Positions 1 through 5,514 are shown, numbered from the stretch's first letter. The stretch: 7,628 nt of DNA from Thermodesulfobacteriota bacterium (GCA_039028315.1 JBCCIH010000119.1:1-7628); one strand, 5' to 3'. Numbers and translations are program-made. Notes: a model not told the origin generated them from the sequence alone.

Positions 1-1
1 A

Positions 2-487
2 TATCCTCTAAGCTGGACCGAGCTCGGGGTAGATGACAATGATCTTTGGCACGTTTATCTGATTGCAGTTCTTCCAACTGCGATTTTTGCATACCCCTAT
101 GTTAGATATGCGGAGAAAAGAGGGATTCTAAAAGTTGCTACGCTAAGCGCATGGGCTCTGATGGCAATAAGCTTTCTGCTATATCCTTCTCATGTATTCA
201 TAACACTTGTCCTGTATTTTGCTGCTATGGCTTATTTTATGGGGCACACTGTGCTTCAGTCAGTTTTCCCGGCATTTCTTACTCAAAGGGTCGGCCAGGA
301 AAAAAGGGGTATCACCACCGGGGTATATAACTTGTTTAGCTTCTTTGGCGCATCCGTGGGCGGTATGAGCGCAGGATATCTATACGAAATAAGCCCTCAT
401 GTCCCTTTATTAGTGGCGTTATTGCTTGTAATCGCTTGGGGTCTGTCCGGGCTTCCAAATCCACCTGAAAAAAACCATTCTAAGTAA
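2..487 (+). CDS. MFS transporter, C-terminal part (5' end outside window)
   Basis: The frame is open from the left edge to the TAA at 485-487, giving 161 residues without an N terminus. It contains about five hydrophobic membrane segments (around VYLIAVLPTAIFAYPYV, VATLSAWALMAISFLLY, VFITLVLYFAAMAYFMG, a glycine-rich TGVYNLFSFFGASVGG segment, and VPLLVALLLVIAWGLSG). This fits the last helices of a 12-helix major facilitator. The stretch LPAFLTQRV-type loop followed by G-x-x-x-G-x-Y-n-x-x-x-F-x-G is typical of drug or sugar efflux MFS proteins of the YajR kind, where the loop precedes helix 11. It ends in a short polar tail. The substrate cannot be told. An internal ATG at 161 is in frame but sits inside a transmembrane helix, so it is not a real start. 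No terminator is evident before the next gene, 90 bp away. Confidence 0.85.
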   Translation, partial: YPLSWTELGVDDNDLWHVYLIAVLPTAIFAYPYVRYAEKRGILKVATLSAWALMAISFLLYPSHVFITLVLYFAAMAYFMGHTVLQSVFPAFLTQRVGQEKRGITTGVYNLFSFFGASVGGMSAGYLYEISPHVPLLVALLLVIAWGLSGLPNPPEKNHSK

Positions 488-564
488 TAGAGCTTAAACA
501 CATTCAGCATAAAAGTTGTATTATTGTAGATATATATATGGTAATATCGCTATAAATAATAATT

Positions 565-571
565 AAAGGAG
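565..571 (+). promoter_or_regulatory. Shine-Dalgarno site of the first IPTL-CTERM gene
   Basis: AAAGGAG lies six bases before the ATG at 578 and fixes that start. The upstream region 488-564 is very AT-rich, with runs such as TATATATAT at 531-539 and TATAAATAAT at 551-560. It probably contains the promoter, but no -35/-10 pair with good spacing stands out. Confidence 0.7.
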
Positions 572-577
572 CATAGG

Positions 578-1396
578 ATGAGAAAATTATCTTTCTTACC
601 ATTAGTTGCTTTTATTATTTTTGCTTTTGCGGGCACTTCAATTGCAGATGTTTTCATTAACGATGCAAGGGTAGACCGCAATTCAAATGGCGGCTTCACA
701 TCAAGTGTAATAGAATCGGGCTCAGGAGATGCAAATGATTATGAGTTAATAGTTTGCGGTATATTGACTGATGGAGCGGATCCTTTTAACCCACCTAGTC
801 CGGGAGTTTGGACTGAATTTGAAAATGCCCCTTGTGAAAGTATTGCCGATTGTCAACTAGGATTTTGGGGACGTTTCACTAATAATCAGAACTCAGAAGA
901 AATCACATGCAGCTGGGGCAATAGTTCGAATGTATTTCTGGCCGGCAGTTATAGATTTTTAAATGTAGATCAAGAAAATCCCATAATCGATGTGAACTGC
1001 TCATCAGTTGAAAATGGCATTTTAACCCTACCATCCGTAACTTCAGAGCCAGGTGCTCAACTTGTAACTGTAAGTCTAGGAATAGTCGAAGCAAATATTG
1101 ATAGTGGGGTAGTCGAGTTTGATTCAACTAATGGATTAATTTTCGCAGGACTCCCTATTGCTGGTGAATTATCAATGGTACTGACTTATACAAGTGAATT
1201 AGATGCAGATGGATCAGGATTTAACGGCGGATCAGTAAATATTGGAGATGATTCTTCCATTAAGCAATGCGCTCTAACACTTAGAATGGGCACGAGAAAT
1301 GTTCCTACTATGAGCGAGTGGGGATTAATTAGCTTTGCAGCATTTGCCGGTATTGCAGGTATTTGGTATCTAAGAAGGCGCCAAGCTGCAGCATAG
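578..1396 (+). CDS. Secreted IPTL-CTERM sorting-domain protein, six-cysteine family (paralogue A)
   Basis: The 272-residue protein starts with a signal peptide (K3 then a hydrophobic stretch, residues 5-20; likely cleavage after the alanine of S-I-A-D near residue 23). The mature part is acidic and Asn/Ser/Gly-rich, predicted beta-rich, with cysteines at 60, 86, 92, 111, 141 and 231. The C terminus is a clear IPTL-CTERM signal: V-P-T-M-S-E-W-G (242-249), a hydrophobic helix (250-264) and an R-R-R cluster. In such proteins this tripartite tail is thought to be processed by a dedicated exosortase (XrtH type), giving export and surface or matrix attachment. The next gene is a paralogue, and the cysteine pattern is the same. 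The domain itself has no function I can name. The gene has its own Shine-Dalgarno site and terminator, so it is probably monocistronic. Confidence 0.85.
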   Translation: MRKLSFLPLVAFIIFAFAGTSIADVFINDARVDRNSNGGFTSSVIESGSGDANDYELIVCGILTDGADPFNPPSPGVWTEFENAPCESIADCQLGFWGRFTNNQNSEEITCSWGNSSNVFLAGSYRFLNVDQENPIIDVNCSSVENGILTLPSVTSEPGAQLVTVSLGIVEANIDSGVVEFDSTNGLIFAGLPIAGELSMVLTYTSELDADGSGFNGGSVNIGDDSSIKQCALTLRMGTRNVPTMSEWGLISFAAFAGIAGIWYLRRRQAAA

Positions 1397-1433
1397 AATT
1401 TGAAACTTTAAATACACACAGCAAGAAAAATAT

Positions 1434-1470
1434 AATCCGGCGTTTCTAATGAGGGAGCGTCGGATTTTTT
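1434..1470 (+). terminator. Rho-independent terminator after paralogue A
   Basis: AATCCGGCG (1434-1442) pairs with CGTCGGATT (1458-1466): a 9-bp stem with one G-U pair and a 15-base loop. A run of six T follows (1465-1470, overlapping the stem end). It lies 38 bases after the stop codon, in the right orientation to end the upstream gene and separate it from paralogue B. Confidence 0.8.
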
Positions 1471-1508
1471 GCTTTTAAATATTTATTAAAATCCATCTTT
1501 CATATATA

Positions 1509-1536
1509 TAGACAAAATGATACTATGATATATAAA
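1509..1536 (+). promoter_or_regulatory. Candidate promoter of paralogue B
   Basis: TAGACA (1509-1514) and TATAAA (1531-1536) are 16 bases apart and lie just upstream of the Shine-Dalgarno site of the next gene. The terminator upstream means that a promoter is needed somewhere in 1471-1546. The whole stretch is AT-rich with many TATA-like hexamers, so the exact choice is uncertain. Confidence 0.35.
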
Positions 1537-1546
1537 TATATATTTG

Positions 1547-1551
1547 AGGAG
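1547..1551 (+). promoter_or_regulatory. Shine-Dalgarno site that supports a TTG start
   Basis: AGGAG lies eight bases before TTG at 1560. An in-frame TGA at 1545-1547 rules out any earlier start. The nearby ATG at 1552 touches the Shine-Dalgarno site and opens only a four-codon frame (stop at 1561-1563), so TTG is the best start. Confidence 0.65.
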
Positions 1552-1559
1552 ATGGCAGA

Positions 1560-2462
1560 TTGAGACTACTAAGATTATTTCTTACTATAGCTATAATTTC
1601 ATTCTTTAATTCATATTACTCACAAGCTGACGTGCTCATAGAAAGCGGAGGTATTAACTCCTTTGCTGCAGCAGGCATCCCGGGTGTCATGCAGTTAGAC
1701 GTGCAATCAGGTGCGGGTCAAGCTGGAGACTATATCCTGCTTACGTGCGGCGCTTTTGAAAATTCTCAAAACAACTTATTTAATTCTCCAGATCCCGCTA
1801 TCTTTTCAGGTCTGGATTTTGACTCTTGTGGAGACAATGGGATGTGTATATCCGGAATATGGGGCGGTTTTACTAACAACCCGGCTTCTGAGAATTTGGC
1901 ATGCAACACTACAGGGGCCTCTGTTATATTTACCGCAGGCGCTCTTCGTTATTCCAACGTTGATACTATGAACCCGGTCATAGCAATAGACTGCAATTTT
2001 GGTCAGGGCAACACCGCAACTGCTCCCTCTATAATGACAGAAGCCGGCTCTCAAGTGGTAAGAATATTTACATCTTTTGCATTTACAGAAGTGATAGCTA
2101 ATGGTATTAACGTCATGTCGCAGGTAGCCGATTTTAACTCCGAAGCAACTGTTGATGGCGGACAAGTATCCTCCATTGCATCTAGTATGTTTTTTAATTC
2201 AGATGGAAATACAGGCACAGCGGTTCAAATGTATGTAGGTTCTCCCAGAGACTGGAGAGCATGTACTTTAGCGCTTAGAATGGTTCCAACCCCGCCAACA
2301 CAGCCTCCACCAACAGTAATTCCAACTCCGACAATGCTACCGCCTCCGCCGATAGATAGAACTAGTGTGCCTACACTTACCCAGTGGGGACATCTGAGTG
2401 TGGCAATACTAATTTTATTAATTGGTGTTTGGTTCTATAGAAAACACAAGATAAGAGGATAA
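1560..2462 (+). CDS. Secreted IPTL-CTERM sorting-domain protein, six-cysteine family (paralogue B)
   Basis: The 300-residue protein begins at TTG. It has a signal peptide (R2, R5, hydrophobic 6-16, likely cleavage after S-Q-A at residue 23). It is plainly homologous to the upstream protein: matching blocks include D-Y-x-L-x-x-C-G, the W-G-x-F-T-N-N block, A-G-x-x-R-x-x-N-V-D-x-x-N-P and C-x-L-x-L-R-M. Its cysteines at 63, 90, 96, 115, 145 and 235 match those of paralogue A, with identical intervals of 6, 19, 30 and 90 after the first interval. Unlike A, it has a proline-rich linker (about 243-264) before the sorting tail V-P-T-L-T-Q-W-G (270-277), hydrophobic helix and basic end. Its role is probably that of an exported, exosortase-processed surface or matrix protein. 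The linker suggests the domain is held further from the envelope. The two genes look like an old tandem duplication. Confidence 0.82.
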   Translation: MRLLRLFLTIAIISFFNSYYSQADVLIESGGINSFAAAGIPGVMQLDVQSGAGQAGDYILLTCGAFENSQNNLFNSPDPAIFSGLDFDSCGDNGMCISGIWGGFTNNPASENLACNTTGASVIFTAGALRYSNVDTMNPVIAIDCNFGQGNTATAPSIMTEAGSQVVRIFTSFAFTEVIANGINVMSQVADFNSEATVDGGQVSSIASSMFFNSDGNTGTAVQMYVGSPRDWRACTLALRMVPTPPTQPPPTVIPTPTMLPPPPIDRTSVPTLTQWGHLSVAILILLIGVWFYRKHKIRG

Positions 2463-2501
2463 GTGGTTTTTGCGTGAGAGCTTAAAAACTGTTTAGTCTA
2501 T

Positions 2502-3479
2502 TTACTTCTTAGATCTAAGAGACTCAAGACTGGTTCTTATTTTATATAGACTGTCCACTCGTACGGCGCCTATTTCGTCCAATACAGGTTTATAGCTAAG
2601 ACTTGCTCTACCGCCAACAATGATTGCAACAGTGCTTGAAATACTTTTTCTTAATTTTCTGATCTCTTGTACTAGCAAAGGGTCGTCTTCAGGATAAACA
2701 ATACTAAGAATTACAGCTTTACAGTTATTTTGTTTTACAGCCCCCGCGATTTCCTCAGAAGGCAGGTTGGCTCCTAGATATGTCACATTCCAACCCTCGC
2801 TTGCAGCCGTTACAGCTATTATAAGCGCTCCAATATCATGCCATTGGTCCGCAGGGGTGGTTACGAGTACATTAGGCGCTCCAGGATAGGATTTATGAGA
2901 TGCCAGCACCCCACCCAGAAATGTTCTAATTACATGAGATGCTAAATGTTCATGTGAAATTCTAAGTTTTCCCTTTCTCCATCCCTCGCCGAGTACTTCC
3001 ATTAATGGAACAATTAAATTCTCAATTGTTGAGTTAAGTCCGTAATCTGCCTCAGCTTGAATTAGAATATTTTCTAAAGTTTTTGAGTCCATTTGCTCAA
3101 GTGCACTCATAAAACTATCTATATAATTTTCATAAGTCATATCCGACACTGTTACACTAGGTTCAGAAGTGTTTTCAGGCAATTTACTCTTCACTGGAAG
3201 GTCTATAACATTCATTGACGATATCAGTTCGTTTAACTCTTCGTCTGTAGATGCAACAAGTTGGCTTATTCCAAATCCAGCATCGGTAGCCCTTTTTAAT
3301 AATGTAAGTCTGATTATATCTTCTTCAGTATAGTATCTTCGGTTATTGGAATCTCTGTTTGGAGATACTGCGTTATACCTGCGCTCCCATGCCCTTATTG
3401 CATGAGCACTCAATCCAGTTCTCATTGATACCACTTTAATAGAATACTTTTTGTCATTTAATTTTTGTGTTTCGTTCAT
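2502..3479 (-). CDS. MerR-family regulator with cobalamin-binding domain (CarH/LitR type)
   Basis: The 325-residue protein has an N-terminal MerR winged helix-turn-helix (about 11-80, including R-A-W-E-R-R-Y at 29-35 and a typical R-R-Y-Y wing at 47-50). A linker (85-115) leads to a helical B12-cap domain (115-195) and a Rossmann-type cobalamin-binding domain (203-320). Diagnostic residues are present: the W-x9-E-H signature (W167, E177, H178), and D-x-x-H-D-I-G (211-217), in which H214 should be the lower cobalt ligand. Known relatives bind adenosylcobalamin, repress in the dark as tetramers and are released by light. The gene is convergent with paralogue B and divergent from the fasciclin operon, over which repeated operator-like sites lie. 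Arg168 stands where Thermus CarH has a histidine (as I recall) used in the light-exposed state. The start at 3479 has no Shine-Dalgarno site, but the promoter places transcription start on the A of this ATG. The next Met (residue 19) would cut the HTH. Confidence 0.92.
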   Translation of the reverse strand: MNETQKLNDKKYSIKVVSMRTGLSAHAIRAWERRYNAVSPNRDSNNRRYYTEEDIIRLTLLKRATDAGFGISQLVASTDEELNELISSMNVIDLPVKSKLPENTSEPSVTVSDMTYENYIDSFMSALEQMDSKTLENILIQAEADYGLNSTIENLIVPLMEVLGEGWRKGKLRISHEHLASHVIRTFLGGVLASHKSYPGAPNVLVTTPADQWHDIGALIIAVTAASEGWNVTYLGANLPSEEIAGAVKQNNCKAVILSIVYPEDDPLLVQEIRKLRKSISSTVAIIVGGRASLSYKPVLDEIGAVRVDSLYKIRTSLESLRSKK

Positions 3480-3481
3480 GT

Positions 3482-3514
3482 AGTTATGTTAAACAATTGT
3501 CTAACATATGTCAA
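3482..3514 (-). promoter_or_regulatory. Three 11-bp direct repeats: candidate operator of the regulator (autoregulation)
   Basis: On the minus strand three back-to-back 11-mers read TTGACATATGT (3514-3504), TAGACAATTGT (3503-3493) and TTAACATAACT (3492-3482). All fit T-n-n-A-C-A-n5. The first begins at the -35 hexamer and the third covers the -10. CarH tetramers are known to bind three 11-bp direct repeats with a T-n-n-ACA core. The same stretch also contains a 22-bp near-palindrome (3486-3507, one mismatched pair). Confidence 0.7.
3486..3514 (-). promoter_or_regulatory. Promoter of the MerR/B12 regulator, predicted leaderless
   Basis: Reading the minus strand, TTGACA (3514-3509) is followed after exactly 17 bases by TAACAT (3491-3486). 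The last base of that -10 is at -7 relative to the A of the start codon at 3479, so transcription should start on the ATG itself. The operator-like repeats span this whole promoter, which implies autorepression. Confidence 0.7.
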
Positions 3515-3523
3515 CCCTCAATC

Positions 3524-3540
3524 TTTTTTTCAAAAAAAAA
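3524..3540. other. T7-C-A9 tract in the divergent intergenic region
   Basis: Seven T, one C and nine A form an AT-only symmetric tract next to the regulator promoter. Such tracts commonly stiffen or bend DNA. It lacks a GC stem, so it is not a terminator. The rest of the region between the two promoters (3541-3637) is AT-rich, and I see no further clear site in it. Confidence 0.4.
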
Positions 3541-3637
3541 CAATAATTACAGCTCGTTATTCAATACACACTATAATCTCTAGATAAGAACTAATAATGA
3601 ATACAAAAAAGAATTTTAAATATTTTAAAAATAATGC

Positions 3638-3666
3638 TTGACAACTATTATACATTTGTTTATCTT
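3638..3666 (+). promoter_or_regulatory. Promoter of the fasciclin-sigma-SDR operon
   Basis: A perfect TTGACA (3638-3643) is followed after 17 bases by TATCTT (3661-3666). Transcription should start near 3673, leaving a leader of about 88 bases. A 17-bp element, TTATACATTTGTTTATC (3648-3664), recurs in the regulator promoter at the same distance from its -35 (14 of 17 bases identical), which argues for shared control. Confidence 0.7.
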
Positions 3667-3690
3667 ATTAGACAACCGATAGACATATGC
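3638..3690 (+). promoter_or_regulatory. Two pairs of 11-bp operator-like direct repeats over the operon promoter
   Basis: The first pair is TTGACAACTAT (3638-3648) and TATACATTTGT (3649-3659). The second is TAGACAACCGA (3669-3679) and TAGACATATGC (3680-3690). All fit T-n-n-A-C-A-n5. The 11-mer between them (3660-3670) is degenerate, and the two pairs are 2 bp out of 11-bp phase. The repeats start at the -35 and run over the -10 into the transcription start, a layout expected for repression by blocking RNA polymerase. Confidence 0.6.
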
Positions 3691-3748
3691 TTGATTACAA
3701 GATTTTTAGATGGGGCAAGATATGTCAGATAGGTAATAAATATTTTTC

Positions 3749-3754
3749 GGAGGT
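3749..3754 (+). promoter_or_regulatory. Strong Shine-Dalgarno site of the fasciclin gene
   Basis: GGAGGT lies six bases before the ATG at 3761. This near-ideal site suggests high translation once the operon is transcribed. Confidence 0.75.
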
Positions 3755-3760
3755 AGTAAC

Positions 3761-4255
3761 ATGTATAGATTTAAATCATTATTTGTGATGGCGGTTTTAT
3801 TTGTGGTGTTTGGGTCTGCTCAGGTAATCGCAGGAAGCGATAAAAACAAAGATATCGTAGATACTGCGGTCGGAGCAGGATCATTTACAACATTAGTAGC
3901 AGCTGTTCAGGCTGCAGGACTTGAAGAGACTCTCAGAGGAGAGGGACCTTACACCGTATTCGCTCCTACTGACGAAGCTTTTGCAGCACTTCCAGAAGGA
4001 ACAGTAGAAAATCTTCTAAAACCAGAAAATAAAGAACAGCTTGTTGCAATTCTCACATATCATGTAGTGCCAGGAAAGGTTACATCAGCAGATGTTGTAA
4101 AAGTCACAGAGGCAAAATCAGTAAATGGTAAAGGAATACCAATTGCCGTAAATGACGGAAAAGTCAAAGTTGATAATGCAACAGTAGTAACAGCAGATGT
4201 TATGGCAAGCAATGGAGTCATACATGTAATTGATGCTGTAATTATTCCTGACTAA
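3761..4255 (+). CDS. Secreted fasciclin (FAS1) domain protein
   Basis: The 164-residue protein has a signal peptide (basic residues 3-5, hydrophobic 7-19, likely cleavage after the A of V-I-A near residue 24), followed by one complete FAS1 domain (about 29-163). The two conserved FAS1 stretches are visible: the H1 block G-P-Y-T-V-F-A-P-T-D-E-A-F (62-74) and the H2 block N-G-V-I-H-V-I-D-A-V-I-I-P (151-163), with Y-H-V-V at 100-103 between them. Single-domain bacterial FAS1 proteins of this size are exported adhesive or ligand-binding proteins, and the substrate is not known here. No anchor follows the domain, so it is probably periplasmic or released. It is the first gene after the divergent promoter and lies 70 bp before the sigma factor start, across a strong hairpin. 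Confidence 0.92.
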   Translation: MYRFKSLFVMAVLFVVFGSAQVIAGSDKNKDIVDTAVGAGSFTTLVAAVQAAGLEETLRGEGPYTVFAPTDEAFAALPEGTVENLLKPENKEQLVAILTYHVVPGKVTSADVVKVTEAKSVNGKGIPIAVNDGKVKVDNATVVTADVMASNGVIHVIDAVIIPD

Positions 4256-4271
4256 TTAAAGTTTAGGATTA

Positions 4272-4299
4272 GCCTGGTCTGCCTATATGCAGGCCAGGC
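4272..4299 (+). other. Strong intercistronic hairpin between the fasciclin and sigma genes
   Basis: GCCTGGTCTGC (4272-4282) pairs with GCAGGCCAGGC (4289-4299): an 11-bp GC-rich stem with one G-U pair and a six-base loop. It is followed by ATAAAAAAG rather than a T tract, so it does not look like an intrinsic terminator on this strand. It may stabilise the fasciclin message or lower read-through or translation into the sigma gene, and it ends 12 bases before the sigma Shine-Dalgarno site. Confidence 0.65.
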
Positions 4300-4311
4300 A
4301 ATAAAAAAGTA

Positions 4312-4318
4312 AAGGGAG
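4312..4318 (+). promoter_or_regulatory. Shine-Dalgarno site deciding the sigma factor start
   Basis: AAGGGAG ends one base before the ATG at 4320 but seven bases before the in-frame ATG at 4326. The second ATG therefore has the workable spacing, and the protein probably begins M-D-Y-T rather than M-K-M-D. Confidence 0.6.
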
Positions 4319-4325
4319 AATGAAA

Positions 4326-5498
4326 ATGGATTATACATATCAGGATTATAGTGATGGTTATTACGAGAAGGACAGTACTTCTAACACATCAAATGATGAA
4401 TTATATGAACATTTTGAGGATGAGGGGAATTTGGATACAGAATTAGAAATTAATATTTCTGATGAACAATTTGACGAGAATCCTGAACACAGCGGGATAC
4501 AAGTGAAGACACAAAAAGATAATGATGACAGCCCTTCTGAAAATACTAACTATAAATGGACTAAGTATGAAGAAGAAAGAGTTTTATATGTTTACTTCAA
4601 AGACTTAGTCGATGAAAAATTACTTACTGCAGACCAGGAAAAGGAAATAGCTGCACAAATTAAAGAGTGCAAGAGAAGAATTGAGAAAATTGACGACAAA
4701 CTTAAAAAAAATCAGACAATAACAAAAGATGAAATAACAAAACTACAAGCTTTTAGAAGAGGTTATGAAAAAAAGGAAGAAGAATTAAAATCTAAATTTA
4801 TAAGAGCAAACCTACGCTTAGTAATTAACATAGCCAAGCGACATTTGGGCAGAGGGCTTGCTCTAACTGATCTTGTCCAGGAAGGAAACCTGGGTCTTAT
4901 AAGGGCAGTTGAAAAATTTGACCATACTAAAGGCTTTAAATTTTCAACATACGGCGCATGGTGGATACATCAGGCTGTAACCCGTGCAATCGCTGAGAAG
5001 ACCAGAACAATTAAAGTACCTGTTTACGTTCTTGAGCAATCAAGCAAAGTGTTTAAAGCAAAATATATGCTTCAGGAAGAGCTTGAAAGAAAACCTCTTC
5101 CAAAGGAAATTGCTGAGAGAACAAAACTAAGCGTTGAAATAGTTGAGGCTGTTCTGGACGGTACAGATAACGTTTTATCTCTTGATAACCCAATAAAAGA
5201 AGATAGATCCAGAACTTATATGGACTTTCTTCCAGATAGTAAATCAACTGGGCAGGAATACAATGTTGATAACAGAAACATGAAAGATTTACTTAGCGAG
5301 CTTCTCACTACACTTTCAGCTAAAGAAGAAGAAATTGTCAGAATGAGATACGGTTTTGGTAATACAACAGTTCATACCCTTGATGAGATTGGTACCAAAT
5401 TTGGAGTAACCAGAGAGAGAATTAGACAGATTGAAAAATCTGCTCTCAAAAAAATAGCATCATCTGAGAAAGGTGATAAACTAAAAGGATATCTCTAG
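4326..5498 (+). CDS. RpoD-like sigma-70 family RNA polymerase sigma factor (group 2 type)
   Basis: The protein has 390 residues from ATG 4326, or 392 from ATG 4320. Its N-terminal 75 residues are very acidic and low in complexity (over 20 Asp/Glu, few Lys) and replace a normal region 1.1. Region 1.2 follows (about 80-116), then a lysine/glutamate-rich, probably coiled-coil segment (112-158). Region 2 (158-236) carries N-L-R-L-V-I-N-I-A, D-L-V-Q-E-G-N-L-G-L and the -10-reading helix Y-G-A-W-W-I-H-Q-A-V-T-R-A-I (209-222). Region 3 is at about 236-305. Region 4 (321-379) has the HTH T-L-D-E-I-G-x-K-F-G-V-T-R-E-R-I-R-Q (351-368). All four regions are present, so this is not an ECF sigma. At 390 residues it is shorter than most housekeeping RpoD proteins, which suggests an alternative RpoD-like factor. 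It sits in the operon controlled from 3638 and is followed by the SDR gene after 16 bp. Confidence 0.92.
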   Translation: MDYTYQDYSDGYYEKDSTSNTSNDELYEHFEDEGNLDTELEINISDEQFDENPEHSGIQVKTQKDNDDSPSENTNYKWTKYEEERVLYVYFKDLVDEKLLTADQEKEIAAQIKECKRRIEKIDDKLKKNQTITKDEITKLQAFRRGYEKKEEELKSKFIRANLRLVINIAKRHLGRGLALTDLVQEGNLGLIRAVEKFDHTKGFKFSTYGAWWIHQAVTRAIAEKTRTIKVPVYVLEQSSKVFKAKYMLQEELERKPLPKEIAERTKLSVEIVEAVLDGTDNVLSLDNPIKEDRSRTYMDFLPDSKSTGQEYNVDNRNMKDLLSELLTTLSAKEEEIVRMRYGFGNTTVHTLDEIGTKFGVTRERIRQIEKSALKKIASSEKGDKLKGYL

Positions 5499-5502
5499 GC
5501 TC

Positions 5503-5508
5503 AGGGAG
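5503..5508 (+). promoter_or_regulatory. Shine-Dalgarno site of the SDR/DUF2867 gene
   Basis: AGGGAG lies three bases before ATG 5512 and six bases before ATG 5515. The second spacing is better and gives the usual M-K-V-L-V-T-G-A-T-G beginning of this family. Confidence 0.6.
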
Positions 5509-5514
5509 AAAATG

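Noticed and set aside
903..1127. Minus-strand open frame inside paralogue A
   Set aside because: It lies wholly within a gene with signal peptide, homologous partner and sorting tail, and its product has no recognisable domain.
1552..1563. ATG at 1552 as the start of paralogue B
   Set aside because: It runs into TGA after three sense codons and directly abuts the Shine-Dalgarno site, leaving no spacer.
1711..2165. Open frames on both strands inside paralogue B (1711-1971 plus, 1806-2165 minus)
   Set aside because: Both overlap a well-supported gene in other frames and show no Shine-Dalgarno site or domain features.
2466..2489. GTTTTT/AAAAAC hairpin between the convergent paralogue B and regulator genes, as a bidirectional terminator
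   Set aside because: The stem is only six AT-rich base pairs with a bulged interior, and no T tract follows on either strand.
3572..3577. TATAAT in the divergent intergenic region as an extra plus-strand promoter
   Set aside because: No -35-like hexamer is found 16-18 bases upstream, and the better promoter at 3638-3666 lies downstream.
3673..3760. Cobalamin riboswitch in the leader of the fasciclin operon
   Set aside because: The leader is too short and shows no B12-box-like conserved block; B12 input is better explained by the protein regulator.
4272..4299. Intercistronic hairpin as a Rho-independent terminator
   Set aside because: The stem is strong but is followed by A-rich sequence on the coding strand, and the minus strand also lacks a T tract after it.
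5053..5247. Minus-strand open frame inside the sigma factor gene
   Set aside because: It lies opposite sigma regions 3 and 3-4, which are conserved in the coding frame, so it is a chance frame.
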